Source: an uncultured Clostridia bacterium | Lineage (GTDB): Bacteria; Bacillota; Clostridia; Christensenellales; Borkfalkiaceae | NCBI GenBank assembly: GCA_947627665.1 | Contig: CANQWX010000001.1 | Coordinates: 62,001-126,000, forward strand | Reading direction: 5' to 3' | Length of the DNA stretch: 64,000 nt | Part shown: positions 53,872 to 63,750 of the stretch, piece after piece | Layout: every line of letters begins with the position of its first letter | Numbering within the stretch: the stretch's first letter is position 1 | Position numbers and translations under genes: made by a program | Notes under the pieces: model-generated | Told to the model about the DNA's origin: nothing | Databases searched by the model: none | What the model saw: only the letters and a program-made list of their open reading frames with translations

Positions 53872-55881
53872 ATGACCGATAAACTCAAAATGCGATCGAT
53901 GGATAAGGTCCAGGACAATATCGGGAAGATCCGGGAGATGTTCCCGAATGCGGTAACCGAAGTGATCGACGGATATTATAAGGACCTGAAGGGCGAGGAC
54001 AAGCCCATTATCAAACTGAAAGTCGATTTCGACGTGCTCAAACAGGAACTCGCGGATACCCTCATCGACGAGCGGGAGCTTCGCTATCAGCTCACTTGGC
54101 CCGACAAGCAGAGGTCCGTTTTGCTTGCCAACTCGTCCGTGGAAAAAACGCTCCGCCCCGACAAGGAAAGGAGCGTGGATTTCGACGGCACGCGGAATCT
54201 GTACCTCGAAGGCGACAACCTCGATGTTCTGAAACTGCTCCGTGAAACGTATTTGCACAGCATTGACGTGATCTATCTCGATCCCCCTTACAATACGGGC
54301 AAGAACTACATCTATAAAAACGATTTCTCAAAGAAGAAAGGGGAGTTCCTCTTTGGCGATTCGCAGATCGACGATGAGAGAAACCGTCTGGTCGTAAATA
54401 TGCAAAGCAACGGGAGATTTCACACCGATTGGCTGAATATGATGTATCCGCGGCTCAAGGTCGCAAAGGATCTGCTCTCTCCCCAAGGCGTCCTGATCTG
54501 CGCCATAGACGAAAATGAATTTTCGACCCTTACCCTCATTCTCAAAGAGATTTTCAGTGAAGGCGGGTACGAGTTCTCATATGCGACCGTGGTCCATAAT
54601 CCGCGGGGACAGCAGGGCCTGAATTTCTCCTATGTCAACGAGTACGCGATCTTCATCTATCCCAATGACGGCGGAAAATATCTGGGGGACATGCCCAAAA
54701 AGGAGGTCGACGCAAGGGGCCTGCGCGACAGCGGCACCGAGTCGGACCGTGTGGACGCGCGGAATTGTTTCTACCCGTTCTATGTGCAAAACGGGGCGAT
54801 ACTTTCCGTCGGCGATGTGCCCGATCCTTCCTATCATCCGCAGTCTGCGAATGTCGTCCGTGCGGACGGCGTGACCGAGGTCTGGCCGATGACGGATGAC
54901 GGCGCCGAGAAGAAGTGGAGATATGCGCGCCAATCGGTCGGGGAGATCCTGGACAAACTGACCGTGAAGAAGGGGCGCAATTCCCTGCAGATCGTCTACA
55001 ACAAGGGCGACGAAACCATGCGCAGCCTTTGGGAGAACCCGCGCTACGACGCGAGCGAATACGGCACGAAAACGGTGCAGAGCTTGTTGGGGATCCAAGA
55101 CGGTTTTTCCTTCCCCAAAAGCCTTTGGCTGATCTATGACATTCTGAAATACACCTGTCCTCACAAGAAAAACGTCACCGTGCTGGATTTCTTTTCGGGT
55201 TCGGCGACGACGGCGCACGCCGTCATGCAGCTCAACGCCGAGGACGGCGGGGATCGAAAGTTTATCATGGTACAGCTTCCCGAACCCTGCGACGAAAAGA
55301 GCGAGGCATACAAGGCAGGCTATAAAACCATCTGCGACATCGGCGAAGAACGCATCCGCCGTGCGGGGAAGAAGATAAAAGAGGAGATGCAAAAGCCCAA
55401 GCAACAGGGCATTGATCAAGAAGATCCTTCGGCTTCGCCGCGCTCCGCCCGGAATGACGCGGTGGCGCAACTCGATGTCGGTTTCCGCGTCCTGCGGCTG
55501 GATTCTTCGAATATGCGGGAGGTCTATTATCATCCCGGGCAGTATACGCAGACTCTCTTGGACGGCCTCGCCGACAATATCAAAGGGGACCGCACGCCGC
55601 TCGATCTTCTCTTCCAGGTGATGCTCGATTTGGGCGTGGAGCCGTCGGCAAAGATCGAAGAAAAGGAGATCGCGGGGAAGCAGGTTTTTGCCGTCAACGA
55701 GAATGAGCTGATCGCCTGTTTTGACAGCGGGATCACTGACGAAGTCGTCAAAGCGATCGCGCAAAGGAAGCCACGCTATGCCGCCTTCCGCGACAATGCC
55801 TATGCCTACGACTCCGTCGCCGACAATTTCGAGCAAATTTTTGCGACCTATTCTCCGAATACAAAAAAAGAAGTACTGTAA
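53872..55881 (+). CDS. mod: Type III restriction-modification methyltransferase subunit (Mod)
   Basis: The 669-residue beta-class adenine methylase has the catalytic DPPY (137-140) in IDVIYLDPPYNTGKNY, a long target-recognition region (about 200-400) and the AdoMet-binding LDFFSGSATTAHAV (about 438-451). Residues 517-530 (EDPSASPRSARNDA) are encoded by a REP-like repeat inserted in frame in a linker. It modifies one strand of an asymmetric site and guides the Res subunit. A GGGAGA site precedes the ATG. The Res gene follows after 81 nt. Confidence 0.93.
   Translation: MTDKLKMRSMDKVQDNIGKIREMFPNAVTEVIDGYYKDLKGEDKPIIKLKVDFDVLKQELADTLIDERELRYQLTWPDKQRSVLLANSSVEKTLRPDKERSVDFDGTRNLYLEGDNLDVLKLLRETYLHSIDVIYLDPPYNTGKNYIYKNDFSKKKGEFLFGDSQIDDERNRLVVNMQSNGRFHTDWLNMMYPRLKVAKDLLSPQGVLICAIDENEFSTLTLILKEIFSEGGYEFSYATVVHNPRGQQGLNFSYVNEYAIFIYPNDGGKYLGDMPKKEVDARGLRDSGTESDRVDARNCFYPFYVQNGAILSVGDVPDPSYHPQSANVVRADGVTEVWPMTDDGAEKKWRYARQSVGEILDKLTVKKGRNSLQIVYNKGDETMRSLWENPRYDASEYGTKTVQSLLGIQDGFSFPKSLWLIYDILKYTCPHKKNVTVLDFFSGSATTAHAVMQLNAEDGGDRKFIMVQLPEPCDEKSEAYKAGYKTICDIGEERIRRAGKKIKEEMQKPKQQGIDQEDPSASPRSARNDAVAQLDVGFRVLRLDSSNMREVYYHPGQYTQTLLDGLADNIKGDRTPLDLLFQVMLDLGVEPSAKIEEKEIAGKQVFAVNENELIACFDSGITDEVVKAIAQRKPRYAAFRDNAYAYDSVADNFEQIFATYSPNTKKEVL
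55421..55458 (-). repeat. REP-like module inside mod
   Basis: Read on the minus strand the stretch begins GTCATTCCGGGCGGAGCGCG and ends GAAGGATCTT, matching the 'GTCATTCCGAGCG' modules of the intergenic tracts. It keeps the reading frame. Confidence 0.7.
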
Positions 55882-55962
55882 AAATTTGCGGGATAGGGGA
55901 CAGGAGCGAAGCAAAGGCGGGCAATTTTTGCCCCAACCGTTACGCACCGACCACGGACCACT

Positions 55963-58900
55963 ATGAAATTCCAATTCAAAATTCAACAATATCAGACGGA
56001 TGCGGTGAACGCCGTCGTGAAAGTCTTTGCGGGGCAGCCCTTCCATGACCCTCTGTCCTATCTGCGCGATTTGGGCAAGCAAAGCGCGCCCTTGCAGCAG
56101 AGCATCGAGATGGTCGCGGAGGACTACGCGAGCGGCTTCGGCAACGCGCCGATCGAACTCTCCGATGAACAGCTTCTCGGAAACATCCGCGCGGTACAGG
56201 CGGAGAACGACATCAAGCAGTCCGCGGCGCTCTCCGATCCGTTCGGAGGCGCCCGCTGTGCGCTCGATATCGAAATGGAAACGGGTACGGGCAAGACCTA
56301 TTGCTATATCAAGACGATGTTCGAGCTGAACAAGCAGTACGGTTGGAGCAAGTTCATCGTGGTTGTGCCGTCCATTGCCATCCGCGAGGGGGTAAAGAAG
56401 TCCTTCGAGGTCATGGAGGACCACTTCTTCCGCCTATACGGGAAGAAAGCGCGGTATTTTGTATACAGCAGCAAAAATCTCAGCCGCCTCGACGATTTTT
56501 CCGCGAACCGCGACATCTATGTCATGATCATCAACGCACAGGCATTTGCCTCCTCTTTGAAGGAGGGCGCGAACAACGAGGCGGCGCGGATCATTTACAG
56601 CAAACAAGATAATTTCGGCAGCCGACGCCCCATCGACGTGATCGCCGCGAACCGCCCGATCGTCATTTTGGACGAGCCGCAAAAGCTCGGCGGCGACGCG
56701 ACGCAGGCCTCGATCAAGCGCTTTAAGCCGCTCTTTTCCGTCAACTATTCGGCGACCCACAGGGACATGCATAACCTTGTCTACGTTTTGGACGCGCTCG
56801 ACGCCTACAAGAAGAAGCTCGTCAAGAAGATCGAAGTCAAGGGTTTCGAACTTCACAACCTGCGCGGTACGGACGGGTTTATATACCTTTCGGAAATTCT
56901 CATCGATCCGCAAAAGCCGCCGCGGGCGAGAATGACGATAGAGGTCAACCGCAGTGGCGGCGTGAAACGGGAATCGCGCATTTTTTCGGCAGGGGACGAT
57001 CTCTACCTTGCCTCGGGGAGTGCGAAGATGCCCGCCCTCGACCAGTATCGGAACGGCTTTGTCATCAAAGACATCAGCGGCATCAACAATACCGTGACGT
57101 TTTTGAACGGGGAGATCATGTCTGTCGGAGAAGTGAACGGGGACAGGTCGGAGAAGGACATCCGCCGCATCCAGATCCGCGAAACCATTCTCTCCCATTT
57201 CGAAAAGGAAGAAAAGCTATTCGGGCTGGGCGTCAAGTGCCTCTCGCTGTTTTTTATCGACGAAGTGGCGAATTATCGGCAATACGATGAAAACGGCAAC
57301 GAACTCCTGGGCGAGTACGGGCAAATGTTCGAGCAGGAATATCGCAACGTATTGAACGAATATATCCGCCCGGACGAAACGCCATACATGAAATATTTGA
57401 AGAGCATCGACGTCCACGACACGCACAAGGGATATTTCTCCATCGACAAAAAGACCCACCGTGCCGTCAACTCGGTGGAAAAGCGGGGAGTCTGCGACGA
57501 TATTTCCGCCTACGATCTCATTCTGAAAAACAAGGAGCGGCTGCTCTCTTTCGGCGAGCCGACGCGGTTCATCTTTTCCCACTCCGCCCTCCGCGAGGGC
57601 TGGGACAACCCCAATGTATTCCAGATCTGCACCTTAAAACAGAGCAACAGCGAAGTGAACAAAAGGCAGGAGGTCGGGCGCGGCATGCGCCTGTGCGTCG
57701 ACCAAAGCGGCGAGAGAATGGACGAAAGCGTTGCAGGGATCTCCGTGCATGGCGTCAACGTTCTGACGGTCATCGCAAGCGACAGCTATAAAACGTTTGT
57801 CAGCGAATTGCAAAACGAACTAAGATCTACCCTCTACAACAGGCCCACCAAGGCGACCGTCGATTATTTTACGGGGAAGACGGTCAAGACGGCAGAGGGG
57901 AGCTATACGCTCACGCAGGCGGACGCCTCGTACATCTTCGTCTACTTGAACATGAACGGGTATGTCGATCGGGAGGGGAACGTTTTGGAAGCATACCGCG
58001 CCGCGCAGCGCGCCGGCTCGTTCGCCCCGCTGCCATCGGTACTTTCCCCTTATGCGGAGGGGGTGCATAAACTCGTGCAGGGCATCTTCGACGAGAAGAT
58101 CCTCTGCGAAATGGTCACGCCCGCCACACAGTCCAAGATCACCCAAAACGATCTCAATGAGAATTTCTACAGCGAAGAATTCCAGGCGCTCTGGAGGCAG
58201 ATCGATCATAAATACACCTATACCGTCGATTATGACAGCGATGCGCTGATCCGCGCGGCGATCGAGGTGCTCGACCAAAAAATGTATGTGCCGAAGCTGA
58301 CGTATGTCCGCACGGTCGGCAGCCAGACGGAAACGCTCGATTTCGCCGAAAACAGGACCAGGACGGCGACGCTTCCGACGCGCCGCGATTTCGTTTCCAC
58401 TTACGATTTGATCGGCAAGATCTGCCGCGGGACGACGCTCACGAGAAAGACGGCCGCAGCGATCCTGAAGGGGATACGTCCCGCGACGTTCGCGTGTTTT
58501 ACGGACGGCGGCGATCCCGAGGAGTTTATCGCCAAGGCGATCAAGATCATCAACGGGGAAAAGGCGAAGCTTATCGTCGATAAGATCGAATACCGCATCG
58601 CCGAGGGCAAACAGGGGACGGGGATCTTTGCGCTCGGCGGCCCTGTTCCGCTCGACCGCGTAGTGGAGGCGAAGAAACATGTTTCGCCCTATGTGGTCGT
58701 GGACAGCAAAATAGAGCGCGATTTTGTAGAAGCATTAGAAAGAGATGAGGATAAGGTCTGTGTGTACGCAAAACTGCCGACAGGCTTTAAGATCCCCACT
58801 CCGCTCGGGAATTATTCTCCCGACTGGGCGATCGTTTTCCGCAAAGATACGGTCAAATATGTCCATTTCATCGCCGAAACGAAGGGCAGCGAAGCACATT

Positions 58901-59025
58901 TGGACGAATTGGAGAGAGCGAAGATCGCCTGCGCAAGGAAGCTGTTTGCAAAGCTGAACGGCGGAGATGTCCATTACGATGTCGTCAATTCTTACCAAGA
59001 GCTGATGAACCTGCTGTGCCGGTAA
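55963..59025 (+). CDS. res: Type III restriction enzyme subunit (Res): helicase-nuclease
   Basis: The 1020-residue protein has a superfamily 2 helicase core with motif I METGTGKTY (K111), motif II ILDEPQ (D237-E238), motif V/VI region FIFSHSALREGWDNPN and RQEVGRGMRLC. A C-terminal PD-(D/E)xK nuclease has D954 and E972-T-K974. It translocates on or switches along DNA and cuts with Mod when two sites meet. All key motifs are present, so it looks functional. Confidence 0.93.
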   Translation: MKFQFKIQQYQTDAVNAVVKVFAGQPFHDPLSYLRDLGKQSAPLQQSIEMVAEDYASGFGNAPIELSDEQLLGNIRAVQAENDIKQSAALSDPFGGARCALDIEMETGTGKTYCYIKTMFELNKQYGWSKFIVVVPSIAIREGVKKSFEVMEDHFFRLYGKKARYFVYSSKNLSRLDDFSANRDIYVMIINAQAFASSLKEGANNEAARIIYSKQDNFGSRRPIDVIAANRPIVILDEPQKLGGDATQASIKRFKPLFSVNYSATHRDMHNLVYVLDALDAYKKKLVKKIEVKGFELHNLRGTDGFIYLSEILIDPQKPPRARMTIEVNRSGGVKRESRIFSAGDDLYLASGSAKMPALDQYRNGFVIKDISGINNTVTFLNGEIMSVGEVNGDRSEKDIRRIQIRETILSHFEKEEKLFGLGVKCLSLFFIDEVANYRQYDENGNELLGEYGQMFEQEYRNVLNEYIRPDETPYMKYLKSIDVHDTHKGYFSIDKKTHRAVNSVEKRGVCDDISAYDLILKNKERLLSFGEPTRFIFSHSALREGWDNPNVFQICTLKQSNSEVNKRQEVGRGMRLCVDQSGERMDESVAGISVHGVNVLTVIASDSYKTFVSELQNELRSTLYNRPTKATVDYFTGKTVKTAEGSYTLTQADASYIFVYLNMNGYVDREGNVLEAYRAAQRAGSFAPLPSVLSPYAEGVHKLVQGIFDEKILCEMVTPATQSKITQNDLNENFYSEEFQALWRQIDHKYTYTVDYDSDALIRAAIEVLDQKMYVPKLTYVRTVGSQTETLDFAENRTRTATLPTRRDFVSTYDLIGKICRGTTLTRKTAAAILKGIRPATFACFTDGGDPEEFIAKAIKIINGEKAKLIVDKIEYRIAEGKQGTGIFALGGPVPLDRVVEAKKHVSPYVVVDSKIERDFVEALERDEDKVCVYAKLPTGFKIPTPLGNYSPDWAIVFRKDTVKYVHFIAETKGSEAHLDELERAKIACARKLFAKLNGGDVHYDVVNSYQELMNLLCR

Positions 59026-59176
59026 GCAAGAGGTTTGGTCTTGTCATACACCCACCATTTGCAGGGGGGCTAAGCGGGGCGAAAGCGCATTGCGGCCCTT
59101 GCTCTATCCTGCCTCCCTAAATCAAAAAGTGCGACACATTTCCGTGTTGCATTTTTTACATTTCATATATAAAATA
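59026..59176. other. Intergenic stretch after res
   Basis: I see no gene here, only a GTGCGACACA/TGTTGCA partial inverted repeat near 59133-59158 before the tRNA terminator. Confidence 0.5.
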
Positions 59177-59217
59177 AATCCGAACCAATCACGGGTCGCC
59201 ATGATTGAGTTCGGATT
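59177..59217 (-). terminator. Terminator of tRNA-Pro
   Basis: On the minus strand AATCCGAAC...AATCA pairs with TGATT...GTTCGGATT across a GC-rich loop, followed by TATTTTAT, starting 10 nt beyond the tRNA 3' end. Confidence 0.75.
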
Positions 59218-59226
59218 ATTTTGTTT

Positions 59227-59303
59227 TGGTTGAGGTGACGTGACTTGAACACGCGACCTCTTGGTCCCTAACCAAGCGCGCTACCAAACTGCGCTACACC
59301 TCA
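59227..59303 (-). tRNA. tRNA-Pro, anticodon AGG
   Basis: The 77-nt cloverleaf folds fully: acceptor TGAGGTG/CACCTCA, D-stem GCGC/GCGC with loop AGTTTGGTA, anticodon stem CTTGG/CCAAG with loop TTAGGGA, T-stem GCGTG/CACGT with loop TTCAAGT, discriminator A and encoded CCA. Anticodon bases are at 59269-59267 (AGG), followed by G37 as in proline tRNAs. A34 is rare in bacteria outside tRNA-Arg(ACG). The 1:72 pair is U-A. proS lies nearby, transcribed the other way. Confidence 0.92.
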
Positions 59304-59779
59304 TCGTCGCAACAAACTCCGCTTGGAGCACTTTTTGTAAACAAAAAGTGCAAGTGCGCTCCGTTGTTGCTCCTCTTCCCAAAAAATCTTGCTGCGCAAT
59401 CTTTTTCGGGAGCCTTGCCTTTGCTCGCCGCATTCTTACGCTTTTCTCACGAAAAGCTCTTTTTTGCGGCTGTGCGGTGGTGGCGTCCGCCGCACCCGCC
59501 TCACTACCAGTTCGGCTGTCGCATTGCAGCTCACAGCCCACTGGGCTGTTGAGCAGAATTGCAATGCTCCACCTCTTCCCGAAAAATCTTGCTGCATGAT
59601 TTTTTTCGGGAGCCTTGCTTTTGCTCGCCACCGTCTGACGCTTTTCTCACGAAAAGCTCTTCTTTGTGGCGGCTTCCACTCTTTCCCGAAAAATCTTGCT
59701 GCATGATCTTTTTCGGGAGCCTTGCCTTGCGCTGCCGTCTTGCTTTGCTGGCAAAGACGCTCCGTCGCGCAGGAAAGCA
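59304..59779 (-). repeat. Transcribed repeat-rich leader of tRNA-Pro (tract 10)
   Basis: Between the promoter and the tRNA lie about 475 nt made of repeats: three copies of CTCCCGAAAAA/TTTTTCGGGA hairpins (near 59375-59412, 59576-59612, 59688-59721), each near GAGCTTTTCGTGAGAAAAGCG, and a variant of the three-hairpin module (about 59517-59571) with outer GCATTGC/GCAATGC and inner ACAGCCCA/TGGGCTGT. No open frame is convincing. A CACTTTTTGTTTACAAAAAGTG hairpin (59330-59351) lies close to the tRNA. Confidence 0.65.
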
Positions 59780-59785
59780 TATCTT

Positions 59786-59813
59786 ATTATACCAAATTTC
59801 CGTAAAGTGTCAA
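59786..59813 (-). promoter_or_regulatory. Consensus promoter of the tRNA-Pro transcript
   Basis: Minus-strand TTGACA (59808-59813), 16-bp spacer, TATAAT (59786-59791); transcription would start near 59779. Confidence 0.85.
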
Positions 59814-59936
59814 GTGATTTTTCCGTCAATTCCAAAATATTTTTTGCCGTTCCCGAAAAGGCGCGTCCGATCGGCCGCCGCGCTTCTCCCATGCGCCCGC
59901 CGCGGGAGGACGTTTTCCATCCGCCGAGGAAGGGTC

Positions 59937-59973
59937 CTTCCCGCCGCCGCGCGTTCCGCGCGGCGGCGGGAAG
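59937..59973. repeat. Perfect 17-bp GC-rich inverted repeat
   Basis: CTTCCCGCCGCCGCGCG and its exact complement flank a TTC loop. There is no T-run, so it is not a classical terminator; it lies between the divergent tRNA and proS promoters. The rest of 59820-60090 holds no gene that I can see. Confidence 0.75.
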
Positions 59974-60092
59974 ATGGGGGAGCGCTCTCGCTCGAAAAGA
60001 ACGCTCTGTGCAATTCCTCCCCCAAGGGACGCCGTGTTTGTTGTCCCGTGCGGAAGGGGAAGCGGCAAATTTTCAAAAACCCGTTGCAAATA

Positions 60093-60122
60093 TTGGACGA
60101 ATCGGAAAAAACATGGTATAAT
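60093..60122 (+). promoter_or_regulatory. Promoter of proS
   Basis: TTGGAC (60093-60098), 18-bp spacer, TATAAT (60117-60122), about 28 nt before the ATG. No T-box leader fits this short distance. Confidence 0.75.
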
Positions 60123-60149
60123 AGCGCGTGAAATCAGGAGAAAATCATT

Positions 60150-61580
60150 ATGGCGAAGGACAATCAATTCGTTTCTCAGATCGCCGACATCGAAACCGAC
60201 TTTCCACAGTGGTACACCGACGTCGTCGTGAAAACCAAGCTCGTCGATTACGGCCCCGTGAAGGGCACCATGGTCATCCGTCCCTACGGGTATGCCATCT
60301 GGGAGAATATCCAAAAAGAACTCGATTCCCGTTTTAAGGCGATGGGGGTGGAAAACGCCTATTTCCCGCTTCTCATCCCCATGAGCTTTATGACGAAGGA
60401 AGCCGAACATGTGGAGGGTTTTGCGCCCGAAGTGGCGGTCGTCACGCATGCGGGCGGCGCCAAGCTCGAGGAGCCTCTCGTCGTACGGCCGACCTCCGAA
60501 ACGATCATCGGCTACATGATGGGCAAGTGGGTGGAGAGCTGGCGGGATCTGCCGCTCCGCCAAAACCAATGGTGCAACGTGATGCGGTGGGAAAAGACGA
60601 CCCGTCCCTTTCTGCGCACGAGCGAATTTTTGTGGCAGGAGGGGCATTCCGTCTTTGCCACGGGGGAAGAGGCGGAAACGGAAACGCTCAACATGCTCCG
60701 CCTCTATGAAGAATTTGCAAAGAACGTCCTCTGCATGCCCGTATTGACGGGCCGCAAGACGGAGAAAGAAAAGTTTGCGGGCGCGGTGGCGACTTACGGC
60801 ATGGAAGCCATGATGCACGACGGCAAGAGCCTGCAATCGGGCACGACCCACTACATGGGGCAGAACTTTGCCAAGGCGTTCGGCGTGCAATTCACGGGAA
60901 AGGACGGCGTGCTCGAACACGGTTACACGATGAGCTACGGCGTTTCCACCCGCCTCATCGGCGCGCTCATCATGACCCACGGCGACCAAAGGGGACTGGT
61001 TTTGCCGCCCCCCGTCGCGCCCGTGCAGGTCGTCATCGTTCCGATCGCGGCGAAGAAAGAGGGCGTTACGGAGGCCTGTGCCGCGCTCTGCGGGCGGCTG
61101 CAAAAGGCGGGCTTCCGCGTCAAACTCGACGACAGCGAGAATTCCCCCGGCTGGAAATTCAACGAATGGGAGATGAAGGGGGTGCCGATCCGCATCGAAC
61201 TCGGGCCGCGCGACATCGAAAACGGCAAGATGACCGTGTTCCGCCGCGACACCTGCGAGAAGAACGAACTCGATCTCGCGGCCGCAGAACGGGAAACGGG
61301 CGCATCGCTCGCCGAAATTTCGGAGAACCTCTACCGCAAAGCGGAAAAGCGGATGCACGAACGCATTGTGGATGCGGATACGCTCGACGGGCTGCTCAAA
61401 GGCGTGGACGGCGGGAATTTCGTGCGCGCGGGATGGTGCGGCTGCCGCGCCTGCGAGGACAAGGTGAAAGAGTTCGCCCAAGCGACCGCGCGCGTCATGG
61501 ACAAAGAAAACAGCGCGCAAAAGTGCGTCGTCTGCGGAAAGCCCTCCGTGCACACGGTGCTTTTTGCGAGAGCGTACTGA
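60150..61580 (+). CDS. proS: Prolyl-tRNA synthetase, archaeal/eukaryote-like type
   Basis: The 476-residue enzyme is the short ProS-3 type: class II core with VRPTSETIIGYMM and RWEKTTRPFLRTSEFLWQEGH, the GTTHYMGQNFAKAF segment, an anticodon-binding domain (about 280-385) and a C-terminal zinc-binding domain with four cysteines (CGCRAC and CVVCG). It lacks the editing insertion of the bacterial type. It charges tRNA-Pro, including the AGG tRNA encoded just upstream on the other strand. An AGGAG site precedes the ATG. Confidence 0.95.
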   Translation: MAKDNQFVSQIADIETDFPQWYTDVVVKTKLVDYGPVKGTMVIRPYGYAIWENIQKELDSRFKAMGVENAYFPLLIPMSFMTKEAEHVEGFAPEVAVVTHAGGAKLEEPLVVRPTSETIIGYMMGKWVESWRDLPLRQNQWCNVMRWEKTTRPFLRTSEFLWQEGHSVFATGEEAETETLNMLRLYEEFAKNVLCMPVLTGRKTEKEKFAGAVATYGMEAMMHDGKSLQSGTTHYMGQNFAKAFGVQFTGKDGVLEHGYTMSYGVSTRLIGALIMTHGDQRGLVLPPPVAPVQVVIVPIAAKKEGVTEACAALCGRLQKAGFRVKLDDSENSPGWKFNEWEMKGVPIRIELGPRDIENGKMTVFRRDTCEKNELDLAAAERETGASLAEISENLYRKAEKRMHERIVDADTLDGLLKGVDGGNFVRAGWCGCRACEDKVKEFAQATARVMDKENSAQKCVVCGKPSVHTVLFARAY

Positions 61581-61582
61581 GT

Positions 61583-62275
61583 TCACGAAAAATCTTTTGC
61601 TACGCAAAATCTTTTTCCGTGAGGAAACCTTCCTCCTGCATCAACCGAATGGTTCTCAAAGTCGCTCGGCTCGGACAATAAGCCGCAGGTATGCGGCAAA
61701 TTGGGGGCGCTTATGGAAAAGCGTGGTTTTCCAACGCGCAGGGAATTTAGAACGCGCGCCCTCTTGCTGTCCCTTTTAGGGAAAGTGGCGCGAAGCGCCG
61801 AAAGGGTTCTCGGAAAACCCCTCAGGCTCGGCTTACGCCTCGCCAGCTCCCCTATAGGGGCGCCAAGCCCTCAGTCACTCACTTTGTTCGTGACAGCTCC
61901 CCTACAGGGGCGCCAAGATTTCTTGCTGTCCCTCTTAGGGAAAGTGGCGAACGTAGTGAGCCGAAAGGGTTTTTGAGAACCCCTCAGGCTCGGCTTACGC
62001 CTCGCCAGCTCCCCTATAGGGGCGCCAAGTCCTCAGTCACTCACTTTGTTCGTGACAGCTTTCTCACACGGGTAGAACCCCGTGTTCGGTCACCGTTCGC
62101 GCGGCAAATGCGCTACTTCGCCTAACGGCTCGTGCCGCCTAAGGAATTAGACATTAGAAAGGCGGGGCACTCATGTCGCATTGCGCCAACGATTATCAAT
62201 CGTTGGCAGAAGGCAATGCTCCACCTACAGGGGCGCCAAGAAAATATCCCCCACAGCGAGGGGCAAGAAAGGGGA
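61583..62275. repeat. Intergenic hairpin-module repeat tract 11
   Basis: No gene seen. Order: ACGAAAAATCTTTTGC/GCAAAATCTTTTTCCGT hairpin, TGGAAAA/TTTTCCA hairpin, two nearly identical 'CTTGCTGTCCC..GGGAAAGTGGCG' blocks (about 61761 and 61923), and the three-hairpin module (62059-62226) ending 90 bp before asnS. Confidence 0.75.
62059..62226 (+). repeat. Three-hairpin repeat module, full copy 4
   Basis: Nearly identical to 25527-25694 over 168 bp, with the same three hairpins and outer GCATTGC/GCAATGC stem. Confidence 0.85.
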
Positions 62276-62315
62276 CGGCAGGGGGCGGCGATCAGATCAA
62301 CAACGAGGTTTTTTT

Positions 62316-63689
<1,374 letters not shown>

Positions 63690-63706
63690 TCGTTTTCCTC
63701 AAAAAA

Positions 63707-63740
63707 GAGCCGCCCGACCTGCAAAGGTCGGGCGGCTTTC
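63707..63740 (+). terminator. Bidirectional terminator between asnS and the next gene
   Basis: AGCCGCCCGACCT/AGGTCGGGCGGCT form a 13-bp stem with A-run before and T-run after, serving convergent genes. Confidence 0.9.
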
Positions 63741-63750
63741 CATATGCCGT

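Noticed and set aside
59820-60149. T-box leader before proS
   Set aside because: The promoter at 60093-60122 leaves only about 20 nt of leader, and no specifier stem or conserved antiterminator sequence is present.
607-62226. Three-hairpin module as a CRISPR repeat or tRNA-like gene
   Set aside because: Copies are kilobases apart, longer than CRISPR repeats, and do not fold into a cloverleaf with an anticodon arm.
62227-62315. T-box leader before asnS
   Set aside because: The sequence between the repeat module and the start codon is too short and has no antiterminator motif.
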